Assembly (NCBI RefSeq): GCF_900566085.1
Contig: NZ_UPHT01000097.1
Coordinates: 1-47,115 of the forward strand
Length of the DNA: 47,115 bases
Direction of reading: 5' to 3'
Source of the DNA: Mycobacterium attenuatum
GTDB taxonomy: Bacteria > Actinomycetota > Actinomycetes > Mycobacteriales > Mycobacteriaceae
Of the stretch, positions 1 through 10,214 are shown in pieces. Numbering within the stretch: position 1 is the stretch's first letter; every line of letters begins with the position of its first letter. A program made the position numbers and the translations under genes. Under the pieces are notes generated by a model, which did not search any database, was not told the origin of the DNA, and saw only the letters and a program-made list of their open reading frames with translations.

Positions 1-540
1 CCCGCCGACCCCTCCGGCCCCGCCGGCACCGCCGATACCGAGCAGGCCCGCAGCACCGCCGTCCCCACCAGCCTGTCCCGGCGCACCCGACCCGCCGTTG
101 CCGCCGTTGCCCACCAAGATGCCGCCGGCCCCGCCCTTGGCGCCGGATCCCGGCCCCCCGTCACTACCGTTGCCTATCAGCGGACGCCCCAACAGAAAGT
201 TGGTCGGCGCATTGATCACCGCCAGCATGTCGTCCAGCAGCGCCTGCAACGGATGGGCACTGGCCGCTTCGGCTGCCGCATAGGCATTGCCTGCCCCCGT
301 CAATGCCTGCACGAACTGGGTGTGGAACAGCGCCGCTTGTCGGCTCAGCGTCTGATATTTCTGGGCATGGCTAGAAAACAGCGAGGCAATCGCCGTCGAT
401 ACCTCGTCTTCGGCGGCGGCCAGCATCGTGGTGGTCGAGGCCGCCGCCGTCGAATTGGCCGTACCGACCGACGAGCCGATAGCCGTCACATCGGCCGCCG
501 CCGCCGCCAGCATCTCGGGTATCGCGATCAGGTATGACAT
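1..540 (-). CDS. PE_PGRS family protein, 3' end outside window
   Basis: The reverse strand from an ATG at 540 gives a typical PE domain: [18 protein letters not shown] at the start, the PE pair at residues 8-9, then a helical hairpin to about residue 95. From about residue 120 it turns into Gly-Gly-Ala/Asn PGRS repeats that are still open at base 1, so the C-terminus is missing. PE proteins are exported through ESX-5 and sit at the cell surface; the function of this one is unknown. The PGRS part has very high GC, and the forward-strand reading frames across it are shadows. I am confident of the family but not of which member it is. Confidence 0.9.
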   Translation of the reverse strand, partial: MSYLIAIPEMLAAAAADVTAIGSSVGTANSTAAASTTTMLAAAEDEVSTAIASLFSSHAQKYQTLSRQAALFHTQFVQALTGAGNAYAAAEAASAHPLQALLDDMLAVINAPTNFLLGRPLIGNGSDGGPGSGAKGGAGGILVGNGGNGGSGAPGQAGGDGGAAGLLGIGGAGGAGGVGG

Positions 541-722
541 CGCAGCCTCTCAACCGGCCATGTACTGACCGCAACAGAAGTGACGGTGCTGATAATTCCA
601 TGCATCACAACACCGCGAGCGCGTTTTCAGCCCAGGTCCTGCTGCGTCCGGACAAATCGGGTGATGCTTTCCGGCGGTGCACGTCGGGGACCAGCGCCCA
701 GCGAACCTGGCCAACGGACCCG

Positions 723-1538
723 CTAGAACGCCGGCCAGGGAATCGGACGATGCCGGTTGGGTCCGGGCATCACTGGAGTGTCCAGCAGGGCGCGCGCCCG
801 CCGCCGCAGCGCGGTGATCTCGGCGCTGGTGATGTGGACGCGCAGCTCATCGGCGAGTGACCCGCGCAGGTCATCGGCGAGTCTGGCGATGGACTCCAGC
901 GTGGGGTCGTCGATCGGCTTGCCCGCCCACCCCCACAGCACGGTGCGAAGCTTGTCCTGGACATGCATGCACACGCCATGGTCGACGCCATACACCCCGC
1001 CGTCGATGCCGCACAGGATGTGGCCGCCCTTACGGTCGGCGTTGTTGACCAGGACATCGAACACCGCCATCCGCCGCAACCGGTCGTCGTCGGCGTGCAT
1101 CAAGACGACCTCGTCGCCGGCGTAGTCGTAGGCGCGCAATACGGGCAGATAGCCCGGCTGCGGCTTGCCGGTGGGAAACAGGTCGACCAAATCCGGGCCG
1201 GGACGCGCATCGGCGTCCAAGGAATCACCGGGTTGCCGCACCCACAGCTGCAACATGCCCGGCCCCGCCGGTCCGTCACGAATGACGGTGTAGGGCACGA
1301 TCTTCCAGCCCAACCGTGCCGACACCAGGTAGGTGCTGAGTTCCCGACCGGCCAACGTCCCGTCGGGAAAATCCCACAACGGCTGCTCGCCTGCCACCGG
1401 TTTGTAAACGCAGTGGACGGTGTCGCCGCTCAGCGTCGACTCACACAGGTATGTCGCGTTGCTCGCCGAGCGGATGCGTCCCAGAACGGTCAGCTCGCCG
1501 TCGCGCAATACCTCACAGTCGTCATTGCTCGGGTTCAT
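723..1538 (-). CDS. SCO1664-family protein (Rv2133c-like)
   Basis: This 271-residue protein has a phosphatidylinositol 3/4-kinase or HipA-like fold signature. FDVLVNNADRKGGHIL lies near residues 160-175 and GVYGVDHGVCMH near 182-193, resembling the catalytic and metal-binding loops of that fold. Its substrate is unknown. It is the last gene of a reverse-strand run (uppP, histidine phosphatase, DUF3090, this gene), and its start lies inside the end of the DUF3090 gene with a 17-base overlap, implying translational coupling. The same order is found in M. tuberculosis (Rv2136c to Rv2133c). The kinase-like activity is an inference from the fold only. Confidence 0.85.
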   Translation of the reverse strand: MNPSNDDCEVLRDGELTVLGRIRSASNATYLCESTLSGDTVHCVYKPVAGEQPLWDFPDGTLAGRELSTYLVSARLGWKIVPYTVIRDGPAGPGMLQLWVRQPGDSLDADARPGPDLVDLFPTGKPQPGYLPVLRAYDYAGDEVVLMHADDDRLRRMAVFDVLVNNADRKGGHILCGIDGGVYGVDHGVCMHVQDKLRTVLWGWAGKPIDDPTLESIARLADDLRGSLADELRVHITSAEITALRRRARALLDTPVMPGPNRHRPIPWPAF

Positions 1539-2109
1539 CGTCAGACCCGAACAGCAGGTCGCGCCGGTAGCCGTTGGTCCGTGCGCAGATATGTCCCTGT
1601 GGGTCCAGCGGTTCTTGACATAGCGGGCACGGCGGACGGCCCGCGGAGATGACCCGGTTTGACCGGGTAGCGAACTGCCGCGCCGACTCCGGGGTCAGGA
1701 ACACCCGTACCGCGTCGGGCCCTTCGTCGGTGTCGTCGAGCACCACCGAAGCGTCGAACTCCGCGTCGGTGACGGCCAACAGCTCGACGACCACCGTCTG
1801 GGCCTCCGAATCCCAGCCCAATCCCATCGTCCCGACCCGAAATTCGGCGTCCACGGGCATGATCAACGGGTTGAGGTCCTCAACCTCGGCGGGCTCCGGG
1901 GGCACCGGCGTGCCGAACCGGCGGTTCACCTCTAGCAGCAGCGCGCCGATGCGTTCGGCGAGCACAGCGACTTGCTGCTTCTCCAAGACCACCGACACCA
2001 CGCGGTCGTCATGGGCCGCCTGAATGTAGAACGTGCGGTTTCCGGGCTGGCCAACGGTCCCGGCGACGAAGCGGTCGGGTGTGCGGAATACGTGAATTGC
2101 GCGCGCCAT
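1522..2109 (-). CDS. DUF3090 family protein (Rv2134c-like)
   Basis: This protein of 195 residues, the usual length for DUF3090, starts MARAIHVFRTPDRFVAGTVG. The C-terminus carries a Cys-rich segment, CPLCQEPLDPQGHICAR, that looks like a small zinc-binding knuckle. The family has no firmly known function; it is constantly found in actinobacteria between a histidine phosphatase and an SCO1664-type protein, as here. A possible ribosome binding site (GGAGGTGCC, read on the reverse strand) sits just upstream of the ATG at 2109. The 62-residue frame over its 5' end is a shadow. Confidence 0.88.
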   Translation of the reverse strand: MARAIHVFRTPDRFVAGTVGQPGNRTFYIQAAHDDRVVSVVLEKQQVAVLAERIGALLLEVNRRFGTPVPPEPAEVEDLNPLIMPVDAEFRVGTMGLGWDSEAQTVVVELLAVTDAEFDASVVLDDTDEGPDAVRVFLTPESARQFATRSNRVISAGRPPCPLCQEPLDPQGHICARTNGYRRDLLFGSDDEPEQ

Positions 2110-2171
2110 GGCACCTCCAAAATACCGTGCAGACGCCTCCCGATCGACCAGGCCTGCGCAGGCCGGCCGGG

Positions 2172-2900
2172 CTAATCGGTAGACCCGCCCACTACCGCAT
2201 CGCCGGAAGGCACCTCAGCGTCCTGCGCCGCCGGCTGCCCGCCGCCAGGCTCCGCTGTGGGCGTAGGTGCCGCACGTAGCCCGGCCGACAACCGCGCTCC
2301 GGTGTGGTTGACGTGCAGCACGTAGGGCCGCAACTCGGTGTAGCGGATCACACTTGCCGAGGCGGGGTCGGCGGTGACCCGTTGAAAGCTGTCCAGATGC
2401 ATCCCGTAGGCATCGGCGATCACGGCCTTGATGACGTCGCCGTGGGTGCAGGCCAGCCATAACGCGTCGCCCCCGAATTCCAGAGCCAGCCGCCGGTCGT
2501 GCTCGCGCACCGCGGCGACCGCGCGGGCCTGCACCTGCGCCAGACCTTCGCCGCCAGGAAACACCGCAGCGCTGGGATGCGCCTGAACCACCCGCCACAA
2601 CGGCTCGTTGATCAGCTCGGTGATCTTGCGGCCGGTCCAGTCGCCGTAGTCGACCTCGGCGAGCCGGTCATCGACGAACAGTTCCAGACACAGCGCGTCA
2701 GCCAGCTGTTCGACGGTGGCGCGGCAACGCAGCAGCGGCGACGACACCACCGCCCGGACCGGTAAGTCACCGAACCGGTCGATCAGCCCGGCCGCCTGCT
2801 CCTGCCCCTTGTCGTCGAGGTTGACGCCCTCGGAGCGACCGGCCAGGATGCCGGCGGTGTTCGAGGTGGAACGGCCGTGGCGCAACAGGATGACGGTCAT
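2172..2900 (-). CDS. Histidine phosphatase superfamily protein (Rv2135c-like)
   Basis: The protein of 242 residues opens [17 protein letters not shown], which is the RHG motif carrying the phosphohistidine nucleophile of the phosphoglycerate mutase/histidine phosphatase superfamily. A second catalytic region with the LACTHGDV motif is near residue 150. It belongs to the MSMEG_4193-type subgroup linked with DUF3090. The substrate is not known. Its ATG overlaps the uppP stop codon by four bases (ATGA at 2897-2900), so it is co-translated with the undecaprenyl-diphosphatase gene. The C-terminal tail of about 30 residues, rich in Pro, Thr and Gly, is probably disordered. Confidence 0.87.
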   Translation of the reverse strand: MTVILLRHGRSTSNTAGILAGRSEGVNLDDKGQEQAAGLIDRFGDLPVRAVVSSPLLRCRATVEQLADALCLELFVDDRLAEVDYGDWTGRKITELINEPLWRVVQAHPSAAVFPGGEGLAQVQARAVAAVREHDRRLALEFGGDALWLACTHGDVIKAVIADAYGMHLDSFQRVTADPASASVIRYTELRPYVLHVNHTGARLSAGLRAAPTPTAEPGGGQPAAQDAEVPSGDAVVGGSTD

Positions 2901-3727
2901 GTCGCGGCCACCGTCCCGGTTGCCAGCAGGATCAGCACCGCCACTCCGACCACGATCCGATAACCCACGAACCAGTACATGTTGTGCCGCAACAGGAAAT
3001 GCAGGAACCAGGCCACCGCCGACAGGCCCACCACGAACGCGATCAGGGTGGCCACCAGCAGCTGCGGCCCGGTGGCGCTCATGCCCTCAGACACCGGGTG
3101 GAAGGCATCAGGCAAGGAGAACAACCCGGAGGCGAACACCGCGGGGATGGCCAGCAGGAAGCCGAACCGGGCAGCGAGCTCGCGGTCGAGACCGAGGAAC
3201 AGGCCCGCGCTGATGGTCGACCCGGACCGCGAGACGCCCGGGACCAGCGCCAGCGTCTGGGCGATGCCGACCACCAGGGCGTCGCGCCAGGTCAGCTGCT
3301 CGACGTGACGGCCCTGCCGACCCAGGTATTCCGCCAGGGCGATCACCCCCGAGAACACCACCATGGCTGTGGCCACCACCCACAGGTTGCGGACCCCGGA
3401 ACGAATCTCGTCTTTGAAGAACAACCCCAGAATGCAGATCGGGATGGTCCCGATGATGACGTACCAGCCCAGCCGATAGTCGGCGGTGCGATGCGACTTG
3501 ACCACCAGACCGGCTAGCCAAGCGCGCAAAATCCGCACGATGTCGCGGGCGAAGTACACCAGCACGGCGGCTTCGGTGCCCAACTGAGTGACCGCGGTGA
3601 ACGAGGCGCCGGCGTCGTCACTGAAGAAGATCCGCGACATGATCGCCAGATGCCCCGAGGATGACACCGGCAGGAACTCGGTCAAACCTTGCCCAACCGC
3701 CAATGAAATGACTTGCCACCAGGACAT
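2897..3727 (-). CDS. uppP: Undecaprenyl-diphosphatase UppP (BacA)
   Basis: UppP is an integral membrane enzyme that removes a phosphate from undecaprenyl diphosphate, recycling the lipid carrier for peptidoglycan synthesis; overexpression gives bacitracin resistance. The signature motifs are both present: [15 protein letters not shown] near residues 14-28 and [15 protein letters not shown] near 165-180, with about eight hydrophobic segments. I start it at the ATG giving [10 protein letters not shown] (276 residues), the form known in M. tuberculosis; an ATG 18 bases upstream is also possible. It leads the run uppP, histidine phosphatase, DUF3090, SCO1664. Confidence 0.95.
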   Translation of the reverse strand: MSWWQVISLAVGQGLTEFLPVSSSGHLAIMSRIFFSDDAGASFTAVTQLGTEAAVLVYFARDIVRILRAWLAGLVVKSHRTADYRLGWYVIIGTIPICILGLFFKDEIRSGVRNLWVVATAMVVFSGVIALAEYLGRQGRHVEQLTWRDALVVGIAQTLALVPGVSRSGSTISAGLFLGLDRELAARFGFLLAIPAVFASGLFSLPDAFHPVSEGMSATGPQLLVATLIAFVVGLSAVAWFLHFLLRHNMYWFVGYRIVVGVAVLILLATGTVAAT

Positions 3728-3785
3728 CGCCGCAACCGCAGACACGACGACGACCGTACCTGGTACGGCACGAGCGTATCGGGTG

Positions 3786-4091
3786 CTACTGGCGCGAAAC
3801 GGGTACGGCCTGGGCGACGGAGTCGCGCACCGCGGCTGCCAGGCTGCGCTCGTCGGTGACGTCGATGTCGACCAGACTGCGTACCGACCGCGCGACGACG
3901 TCTTCGGCTTGCGGAACCGGTACCGTCAGGCGGGGTCGGTAGATTTCGACGACAAGCGACCGGTGTTCGATATGGAAGGAAAAAGTGCGTCCGTCGCCGA
4001 CTTGTCCATAACCGCTGGCGAAGATGCCCGTCGACATGTCTTCGATCGCAAAATGCTTGTTTGCGACATGCCGGTCAGCGGTGACGGTCAT
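3786..4091 (-). CDS. Conserved hypothetical protein (Rv2137c-like)
   Basis: This small protein (101 residues from the ATG at 4091; 111 from 4121) begins [20 protein letters not shown] and contains [23 protein letters not shown], a beta-rich stretch. I do not recognise a functional domain. Its place between uppP and lppL on the reverse strand is as for M. tuberculosis Rv2137c, which supports it as a real gene. I prefer the 4091 start because a GGAGAGG sequence lies about 11 bases upstream, but this is weak evidence. Confidence 0.7.
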   Translation of the reverse strand: MTVTADRHVANKHFAIEDMSTGIFASGYGQVGDGRTFSFHIEHRSLVVEIYRPRLTVPVPQAEDVVARSVRSLVDIDVTDERSLAAAVRDSVAQAVPVSRQ

Positions 4092-4223
4092 GCCGCGACA
4101 ATACCTCTCCAGAACTCTCAAGCACCGCTTTTCGTGGGCAACATGGCCAGATCGGACGCCGTTTGGATAGTCGACGTTGCCCTAGACTGTGGAACCCACG
4201 CTCGACGTTCGGAGGACGAGTAG

Positions 4224-5273
4224 TTGCTGATAGCGACTAAGCAAGCAGCTCAGCGCTTTCTTTGGGGTGCTATCGCTTTGCTGACGGTGGTGACGGGTTG
4301 TTCGTCGAATCCACTGCACACCGCGCCGCCCACAATCCAGCCCGCGCAGCCGGCCGTGTCTCCGCCGGTATCGCAGGCCCCGGCGGGGGTGATTCGTCCG
4401 CTGAGCGGCCAGCCGCTTGCGGCCGTATACGACAACGGCATTCGCCGGCTGGCGGTCCTTACCCCGGGCGCCGATGCGTCGGCGCCATCCGGCATCACTG
4501 TGTTCGACGGTCCCCGGACTCCGGCCCGCGTGATCACGCTGCCCGCGCCCGCGACGGCGTTGACCTGCGACGGCCACGGCATGGCCTACCTGGCCACCCG
4601 AGGGGGTTACTTTGTGGTCGACCTGTCCGCCGGCAGCATCGGGCAGGTCGGTGTTGCCGACGCCGCGGGCGTCGAATTCACCGCGATCGCGCGTCGCGCC
4701 GACGGCAAGCTGGTGCTGGGCAGCGCCGAAGGCGCGGTACACATCCTGGATTCCCCGAGTTCCGGCACTGCCCGGACAGCCAACCGCATCAAGATCTTCG
4801 CACGCGTCGATTCGCTTGTGACACAGGGAAACACCACCGTCGTCCTGGATCGCGGGCAGACTTCGGTGACGGCGGTCGGGGCGGACGGTCGCGTCCGGCA
4901 GGCGCTGCGGGCCGGAGAAGGCGCCACCACGCTGGCCGCCGATCCGCTGGGCCTGGTGCTGGTCGCCGATACGCGCGGCGGCCAACTGCTGGTGTACGGT
5001 GTCGATCCGCTGATCCTGCGCCAGGCCTACCCGGTGCGACAGGCCCCGTACGGGCTGGCGGGCTCACCCGAGTTGGCCTGGGTATCCCAAACCGCAGCCA
5101 ACGTCGTCATTGGTTACGATCTGTCCACCGGAATACCCGTGGAAAAGGTGCGTTACCCAACCGTGCAGCAGCCCAACTCGCTGGCCTTCGACGACGCGTC
5201 GGGCACCTTGTACGTGGTGTCGGGGTCGGGCGCCGGGGTCCAGGCCATCGAGCACGCGGCGGGTACCCCGTGA
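4224..5273 (+). CDS. lppL: Lipoprotein LppL
   Basis: A predicted lipoprotein of 349 residues. The N-terminus has a positive start, a hydrophobic core and a lipobox ending VVTGC, so the lipid-modified Cys is about residue 26. After a Pro-rich linker the rest reads as repeated beta-propeller-like blades (YDNGIRRLAVLTPG, DGHGMAYLATRGG, LVLVADTRGGQLLVYG). The start is TTG at 4224, preceded by GGAGGACG at 4211-4218. It is the first gene of a forward group with DUF5703 and pyrD, as in M. tuberculosis Rv2138-Rv2139. Its exact role is unknown. Confidence 0.9.
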   Translation: MLIATKQAAQRFLWGAIALLTVVTGCSSNPLHTAPPTIQPAQPAVSPPVSQAPAGVIRPLSGQPLAAVYDNGIRRLAVLTPGADASAPSGITVFDGPRTPARVITLPAPATALTCDGHGMAYLATRGGYFVVDLSAGSIGQVGVADAAGVEFTAIARRADGKLVLGSAEGAVHILDSPSSGTARTANRIKIFARVDSLVTQGNTTVVLDRGQTSVTAVGADGRVRQALRAGEGATTLAADPLGLVLVADTRGGQLLVYGVDPLILRQAYPVRQAPYGLAGSPELAWVSQTAANVVIGYDLSTGIPVEKVRYPTVQQPNSLAFDDASGTLYVVSGSGAGVQAIEHAAGTP

Positions 5274-5326
5274 AAGGCCGGCCCGCGTCGAGATGGAGCC
5301 GGCTACCTACGGGCTGGGATGCCGAC

Positions 5327-5533
5327 ATGTCGGACGAATATGAGTGGGCGCCGCTGCGCCTGCCGCCGGACGTGACCAGACTCAGCGCGTCCACCCGATT
5401 GTCCATCGAGGCCGAGTATCGCGGCTGGGAACTGACGCGGGTGCGCCTCTACACGGACGGCAGCAGACGGGTGTTGTTGCGCCGCAAGAAGTTTCGTCTG
5501 GAAAACGCGTCGTCCGATCAGCCGGAACCGTGA
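5327..5533 (+). CDS. DUF5703 family protein
   Basis: A 68-residue basic protein beginning [20 protein letters not shown], with a conserved core [22 protein letters not shown] typical of DUF5703 in actinobacteria. No function is known. Its stop codon overlaps the GTG start of pyrD (GTGA at 5530-5533), so the two are translationally coupled. An upstream in-frame GTG at 5271, overlapping the lppL stop, would give 87 residues and is an alternative start; I prefer the ATG because the conserved part begins there. Confidence 0.8.
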   Translation: MSDEYEWAPLRLPPDVTRLSASTRLSIEAEYRGWELTRVRLYTDGSRRVLLRRKKFRLENASSDQPEP

Positions 5534-6630
5534 CGGCCGGCGACCGGCGCCAGGATTGGATATACGGCCTGGTGCGGCGGCTGCTGTTCCTCCTCCCGCC
5601 CGAGCGGGCCCACACTTTCGCATTCGCCGTGCTGCGTGCCGTCACCGCCGTTGCGCCGGTGCGCCGGATGCTTCGCCGATGGCTGGGTCCGACGGATCCG
5701 GTGCTGGCCAGCACGGTGTTCGGGGTGCGCTTTGCCGGTCCGCTGGGGTTGGCCGCGGGGTTCGACAAGGACGGCACCGGGCTGGACACCTGGGGCGCGT
5801 TGGGATTCGGCTATGCCGAGGTGGGCACCGTCACCGCGCATCCGCAGCCCGGAAACCCGCCGCCGCGCATGTTCCGGTTGCCCGCCGACCGTGCCCTACT
5901 CAACCGGATGGGGTTCAACAACCACGGCGCCGGGGCCCTCGCCATTCGGCTCACCAGGCATCGCCCCGACGTTCCAATCGGGGTCAACATCGGCAAGAGC
6001 AAGACGACGCTGCCAGGCGACGCGGTTGACGACTACCGCGCAAGTGCACGGCTGGTCGGTCCGCTGGCCGCCTACCTGGTGGTCAACGTCAGTTCGCCGA
6101 ACACACCCGGACTGCGGGATTTGCAGGCGGTGGAGTCGCTGCGGCCAATCCTGGCCGCCGTGCTGGCCGAAACCTCAACCCCGGTGCTGGTCAAGATCGC
6201 GCCGGAGCTCTCCGACTCCGACATCGACGACATCGCCGACCTGGCCGTGGAGCTGGGCCTCGCCGGCATCGTCGCGACGAATACCACGGTGTCGCGCGCC
6301 GGCCTGGCGACCCCCGGGGTCGACGGGCTGGGCGCCGGCGGCATTTCCGGACCGCCGGTGGCAGCGCGCGCTGTCGAGGTGTTGCGGCGGCTTCAACACC
6401 GGGTCGGTGATCGTCTGGTGTTGATCAGCGTGGGCGGTATCGAGACCGTTGACGACGCATGGGAACGCATCACTGCCGGCGCGACGCTGCTGCAGGGCTA
6501 TACCGGGTTCATCTACGGCGGCGGCTTATGGGCCAAGCACATTCACGACGGCATCGCCCGCCGGATGCATGATGGCGGGTTTGCCTCGCTGGCTGACGCC
6601 GTGGGCTCGGCTGCCCGGAAAGCCGGCTAA
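5530..6630 (+). CDS. pyrD: Dihydroorotate dehydrogenase (quinone), class 2
   Basis: PyrD oxidises dihydroorotate to orotate in pyrimidine synthesis, passing electrons to menaquinone at the inner membrane. The protein of 366 residues has the class 2 N-terminal amphipathic extension ([19 protein letters not shown]), then the FMN barrel with [13 protein letters not shown], the RMGFNNHGA motif and [12 protein letters not shown], which holds the catalytic Ser of class 2 enzymes. The GTG start at 5530 overlaps the stop codon of the DUF5703 gene. Length and order agree with M. tuberculosis Rv2139. Confidence 0.95.
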   Translation: MTAGDRRQDWIYGLVRRLLFLLPPERAHTFAFAVLRAVTAVAPVRRMLRRWLGPTDPVLASTVFGVRFAGPLGLAAGFDKDGTGLDTWGALGFGYAEVGTVTAHPQPGNPPPRMFRLPADRALLNRMGFNNHGAGALAIRLTRHRPDVPIGVNIGKSKTTLPGDAVDDYRASARLVGPLAAYLVVNVSSPNTPGLRDLQAVESLRPILAAVLAETSTPVLVKIAPELSDSDIDDIADLAVELGLAGIVATNTTVSRAGLATPGVDGLGAGGISGPPVAARAVEVLRRLQHRVGDRLVLISVGGIETVDDAWERITAGATLLQGYTGFIYGGGLWAKHIHDGIARRMHDGGFASLADAVGSAARKAG

Positions 6631-7097
6631 CCGCCCGGTTAGGTCCGGCAGCCCTGGCGTGACGATTTGCCGACACGGGGCGCGCAATCGTGACTTCGCG
6701 GCACATCCGCGGTGGCGCTCGCCAAGTTGCGCCGTTCGGTTCGACGGCCGCAGATCAGTCCCGGAGAACTGTCGGCGTGCGCAGACATACCGCCGTCGGG
6801 GACGACCCTGGCGCGCGCCCGCGGCCGTGACCGCCCTCAGCGCCCGGAGACCGGCGATCCGCCGCAGGGCAATGACGATTCCTTGACGTACAACAGGATT
6901 CACGCGGCGGTGGAACATGCCATCATCCTGCCCACCACATCCGCCGGACATTCATTGCCATGCCGATCCGGTGCTGAGTCGCTTCCTCGGGTGACGATCC
7001 TGCGCCGCAGGACAATCGTCGAATGTTGGGATCGGTAGCTGTGCGGCCGGTATGTCATTGCCACGACGACGCCCCACACCGACGGAAACGAACCCCC
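6631..7097. other. Intergenic region without a confident gene
   Basis: About 467 bases between pyrD and a secreted-protein gene. Open frames cross it on both strands, but they are Arg/Pro-rich with no recognisable domain, so I treat them as shadows. It probably holds the promoter of the gene at 7098; I could not pick a convincing -10/-35 pair. Confidence 0.5.
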
Positions 7098-7511
7098 ATG
7101 AAAATCAGAACGATCGCGGTGGCTGGTCTGCTGGCCAGCACGCTGCTGGCAGTTGCTCCTGCCCATGCTGAGGTGGCGGCTCGCCCCTTGCCAATCCAGG
7201 TCCATCCGCTGCAGCCGGCCCCCCGTGTGGAACCCGACCCCAGGTCGGAGGTGCAAGAGCTGCTGCAGCAAATTTCCGACCTGGACGATAACTGGGACGG
7301 CCTCACGCCGCAGCAGCGTCAGCAGCGCGTAGCCCAGTTACAGCAGCAGGTCACGGTCGTGGACCGGGATACTCGTAATCTGCCTGCGGATCAGCAGCCG
7401 GAGGTGCAAGCGATGCTGAGCATGGCCGTTGTCAAGCTGGTCGACCTGGTCATGAAGGCTCAGCCTCCGGGTAGCCCCTGCTATTTCCCGTTCTGCTTGC
7501 CCGGGCTGTAG
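7098..7511 (+). CDS. Small secreted protein of unknown function
   Basis: 137 residues with a clear Sec signal peptide: MKIRTIAVAGLLASTLLAVA followed by PAHA, cleavage predicted near residue 24. The mature part is Pro-rich, then Gln-rich and helical (LTPQQRQQRVAQLQQQV), and ends with two Cys in a hydrophobic tail (GSPCYFPFCLPGL) that could form a disulfide. I do not recognise the family. The ATG at 7098 is chosen because it gives the signal peptide; the upstream Shine-Dalgarno sequence is poor. Its 3' end overlaps the end of the opposing hydrolase gene by 31 bases. Confidence 0.75.
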   Translation: MKIRTIAVAGLLASTLLAVAPAHAEVAARPLPIQVHPLQPAPRVEPDPRSEVQELLQQISDLDDNWDGLTPQQRQQRVAQLQQQVTVVDRDTRNLPADQQPEVQAMLSMAVVKLVDLVMKAQPPGSPCYFPFCLPGL

Positions 7512-8122
7512 CGCGGCCCGTCCAACAGATATTCCGCAACGAAATCCGTTGTGCGCCAATGCCACTGACTCCAATGGCGCACCATGTAATGACCTGCGCC
7601 GCGGATTCCCACCCACTGGGCATCCACTCCTCGGCGGCGGGCTCGAGTGACCTGAGTACGTGAACTGCGCGGGTCGGTCCACCTGTCGGCGGTGCCGTGC
7701 AGGACCAGGAGCCGGGTCCGCGCAGGGACCACGTCGCCGTCACCGCCTATCCACCACGGCGCCAGGGCCACCACTGCCTCGACGTCACCTCGACCGGACA
7801 GCTGCGCCGCAACGCGGCCGCCCATCGAATGGCCCACCAACACCACGTGTTGGGGTGCAAGCCGCTGTCGCACATCGTCGAGCGCCGCCAAGCCGTCGCG
7901 AACGGCATCCAAGCGCGGACTGTTCCAGCCGCGCACGCGGTACTGAACGCGTCGCACGTGCACGTCGCGCCCCAGCCGACGCCGCAACGCTCGGGTGAGG
8001 AACATCATCCTCAGGTTGGCCAGCTGCCACCACCTGGATGCGTCGTCGCTGCGGACCTTGCCGCCCGGCAGGACGAGAACACAGGAACGCGCGGCGAAAC
8101 GACGTGGGGGCACACCTGTCAT
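7481..8122 (-). CDS. Alpha/beta hydrolase
   Basis: 213 residues with the alpha/beta hydrolase layout. The nucleophile elbow GHSMGG is near residue 98, the acid loop LVLHGTADRWTDP near 140-152 and the catalytic His in GIRGAGHYM near 175. The substrate cannot be told. It lies tail-to-tail with the secreted-protein gene and overlaps it by 31 bases. It is not part of the M. tuberculosis gene order as I remember it, so this pair may be an insertion or a loss in the other lineage. Confidence 0.82.
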   Translation of the reverse strand: MTGVPPRRFAARSCVLVLPGGKVRSDDASRWWQLANLRMMFLTRALRRRLGRDVHVRRVQYRVRGWNSPRLDAVRDGLAALDDVRQRLAPQHVVLVGHSMGGRVAAQLSGRGDVEAVVALAPWWIGGDGDVVPARTRLLVLHGTADRWTDPRSSRTQVTRARRRGVDAQWVGIRGAGHYMVRHWSQWHWRTTDFVAEYLLDGPRYSPGKQNGK

Positions 8123-8167
8123 TCGGAGCCGAGGCGGGAACGGACTGGGATGTCCGTGCCTTCATTC

Positions 8168-8698
8168 TCAGGTCTGTTGGTAGGTGCCGTAGATGACCGC
8201 CCGTGCAATCGCGTGCTGGAACAAGTTGAAACCGAGAAACGCCGGGCTGGCGTCTTGGCTCAAGTCCAGTTTCTCGACGTCCACCGCATGCACCGCCACG
8301 TAGTAACGGTGCACACCGTGCCCGGGCGGCGGCGCGGCGCCGACATAGCGGCGCATACCGGCGTCGTTGACCAGTGTCAGTGCGCCGCCGGGCAGCTCTT
8401 TGCCGTCGCCGGCATCTTCGGGCAGCTCGGTCACCTCGGCCGGCAGGTTGGCCACCGCCCAGTGCCAGAACCCGGACAACGTCGGGGCATCGGGGTCGTA
8501 GACGGTGACCGCGAAGCTGCGCGTCTCCTGCGGAAAGCCCGACCAGCTCAGTTGCGGGCTGGCGTCCTGTCCGCCCGCGCCCATGATTCCGCTGACCTGT
8601 GCGGTACGCAGCGGCTGGGCGTTGGTCACCGAGTCCGAGGTCAGGCTGAAGGACGGCAGCTCGGGCAGTGCGGCGTACGGGTCGGGCGGTGTGGTCAT
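8168..8698 (-). CDS. YbhB/YbcL-type PEBP-like protein (Rv2140c, TB18.6)
   Basis: The protein of 176 residues matches the length of M. tuberculosis Rv2140c. It has the phosphatidylethanolamine-binding protein motifs: [31 protein letters not shown] (the conserved DPDAP and the ligand-site His), and the [16 protein letters not shown] strand near the C-terminus. PEBP proteins bind phospholipid head groups or kinases; the bacterial role is unclear. The ATG at 8698 is preceded by AAAGGA at a suitable distance and gives [15 protein letters not shown]. Confidence 0.92.
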   Translation of the reverse strand: MTTPPDPYAALPELPSFSLTSDSVTNAQPLRTAQVSGIMGAGGQDASPQLSWSGFPQETRSFAVTVYDPDAPTLSGFWHWAVANLPAEVTELPEDAGDGKELPGGALTLVNDAGMRRYVGAAPPPGHGVHRYYVAVHAVDVEKLDLSQDASPAFLGFNLFQHAIARAVIYGTYQQT

Positions 8699-8733
8699 GC
8701 TCGGTCCTTTCGGGTTGTCGGGCTCACTCAACA

Positions 8734-10068
8734 TCAGCAGTGGGTCAAGAAACGTGTCAGCACCTCGGTGCCGAACCGCAGCGCATCGATGGGTACCCGC
8801 TCGTCGACACCGTGGAACAGTGAGGTGAAATCCAGGTCCGGCGGCAGCCGCAGCGGGCTGAAGCCGAAACAGCGAATGCCCAACCGCGCGAAGGCCTTTG
8901 CGTCGGTACCGCCGGAAAGCATGTACGGCACAATGCGGGCGTCGGGATCGACCGCCAGCACCGCAGCGTTCATGGCGTCGACCAGATCGCCGTCGAAGCT
9001 GGTCTCATAGGACGGCAGGTCCCGAATCCATTCCCGGGTGACGTCCGGCCCGATCAGCTCGTCCACCTCGGCCTCGAACGCCGCCTGCCGGCCGGGCAGC
9101 ACGCGGCAGTCCACCACCGCCTCCGCGGTCGCGGGGACGACGTTGGCTTTGTACCCGGCCTTGAGCATGGTCGGGTTCGCGGTGTCGTGCAGCACCGCCT
9201 TGAGCATGCGGGCCATCGGGCCGAGTTTGTCGATCGCCCCGTCTAGGTCCGGCGAATCGGTGTCGAAGATGAGGCCGGTCTCGTCGCTGACGGCGGCCAG
9301 AAACTCGGCGACGGTGTCGGTGCACACCAGCGGGAATTGGTGCCGGCCCAACCGGGCGACGGCTTCGGCGACGGCGGTGACCGCATTGTGGTCGTGCACC
9401 ATCGAGCCGTGCCCGGCGCGGCCCCGTGCTGTCAGGCGCATCCACTGGATGCCCTTCTCGGCCGTTTCGATCAGATACAGGCGGCGGTCACCGCCGTCGC
9501 GGGTCGGCACGGTCAGGGAAAACCCGCCGACTTCACCGATCGCTTCGCTGACACCGTCGAACAGATCGGGACGGTTGTCCACCAGCCATTGCGCGCCGTA
9601 CTTGCCGCCGTGCTCCTCGTCGGCCACGAACGCGAAGACCAGGTCGCGCGGCGGCACGATGCCAGCGCGCCGGAAATGCCGGGCGACCACGATCATCATG
9701 CCGATCATGTTCTTCATGTCGACCGCGCCGCGGCCCCATACATAACCGTCTTCGATCGCACCGGAAAACGGGTGCACGCTCCAATCGGCCGGTTCGGCCG
9801 GCACCACGTCCAGATGCCCGTGGATCAGCAGTGCACCCCGGGAACCGGCCTGCCCCTTTGGGCCGGCCAGCCGGGCGAACACGTTGCCGCGGCCGGGCGC
9901 ACCGGATTCCACATATTCCGGCTCGTAGCCGGCCTCGGCGAGCTGTTCGGCCACCCAGTGCGCGCACTCGGCCTCGCCTGTGGTGGTGTCCGGTTCACCG
10001 GTGTTGGTGGTGTCGAACCGAATCAACCTGCTGACCACCTCGGCTACGTCATCGCCCGCACCTGTCAC
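8734..10068 (-). CDS. M20/M25/M40 family metallopeptidase (Rv2141c-like)
   Basis: A zinc-dependent amidohydrolase or peptidase of about 444 residues. [17 protein letters not shown] carries the first metal His and Asp. GRGAVDMKN holds the bridging Asp. [11 protein letters not shown] gives the catalytic Glu and the next metal-binding Glu. The dimerisation domain follows ([15 protein letters not shown]). The start is chosen as GTG at 10068, about 7 bases after AGGAAAGG; a GTG two codons earlier is also possible. It acts in the cytoplasm on a small acylated or peptide substrate that cannot be deduced. It ends the core synteny block next to tRNA-Leu. Confidence 0.9.
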   Translation of the reverse strand: MTGAGDDVAEVVSRLIRFDTTNTGEPDTTTGEAECAHWVAEQLAEAGYEPEYVESGAPGRGNVFARLAGPKGQAGSRGALLIHGHLDVVPAEPADWSVHPFSGAIEDGYVWGRGAVDMKNMIGMMIVVARHFRRAGIVPPRDLVFAFVADEEHGGKYGAQWLVDNRPDLFDGVSEAIGEVGGFSLTVPTRDGGDRRLYLIETAEKGIQWMRLTARGRAGHGSMVHDHNAVTAVAEAVARLGRHQFPLVCTDTVAEFLAAVSDETGLIFDTDSPDLDGAIDKLGPMARMLKAVLHDTANPTMLKAGYKANVVPATAEAVVDCRVLPGRQAAFEAEVDELIGPDVTREWIRDLPSYETSFDGDLVDAMNAAVLAVDPDARIVPYMLSGGTDAKAFARLGIRCFGFSPLRLPPDLDFTSLFHGVDERVPIDALRFGTEVLTRFLTHC

Positions 10069-10214
10069 AGTCACCTTTCCTACCACTGTCGAGCAATGCC
10101 GGACGCCCCTGAGGTGCCCCGCGCATCCGGATTCACCGGCCCAAGGCGCGAGCCCGGTTGGGCTGAGGTGAGCCAATCGGATAGCCTTAGCTGCCAACTC
10201 ATGCGAGTGGTTTT

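Noticed and set aside
4262..5533. 423-codon forward frame over lppL
   Set aside because: It is Arg/Gly-rich over lppL and only its last 68 codons (DUF5703) look like protein; the first part is a shadow.
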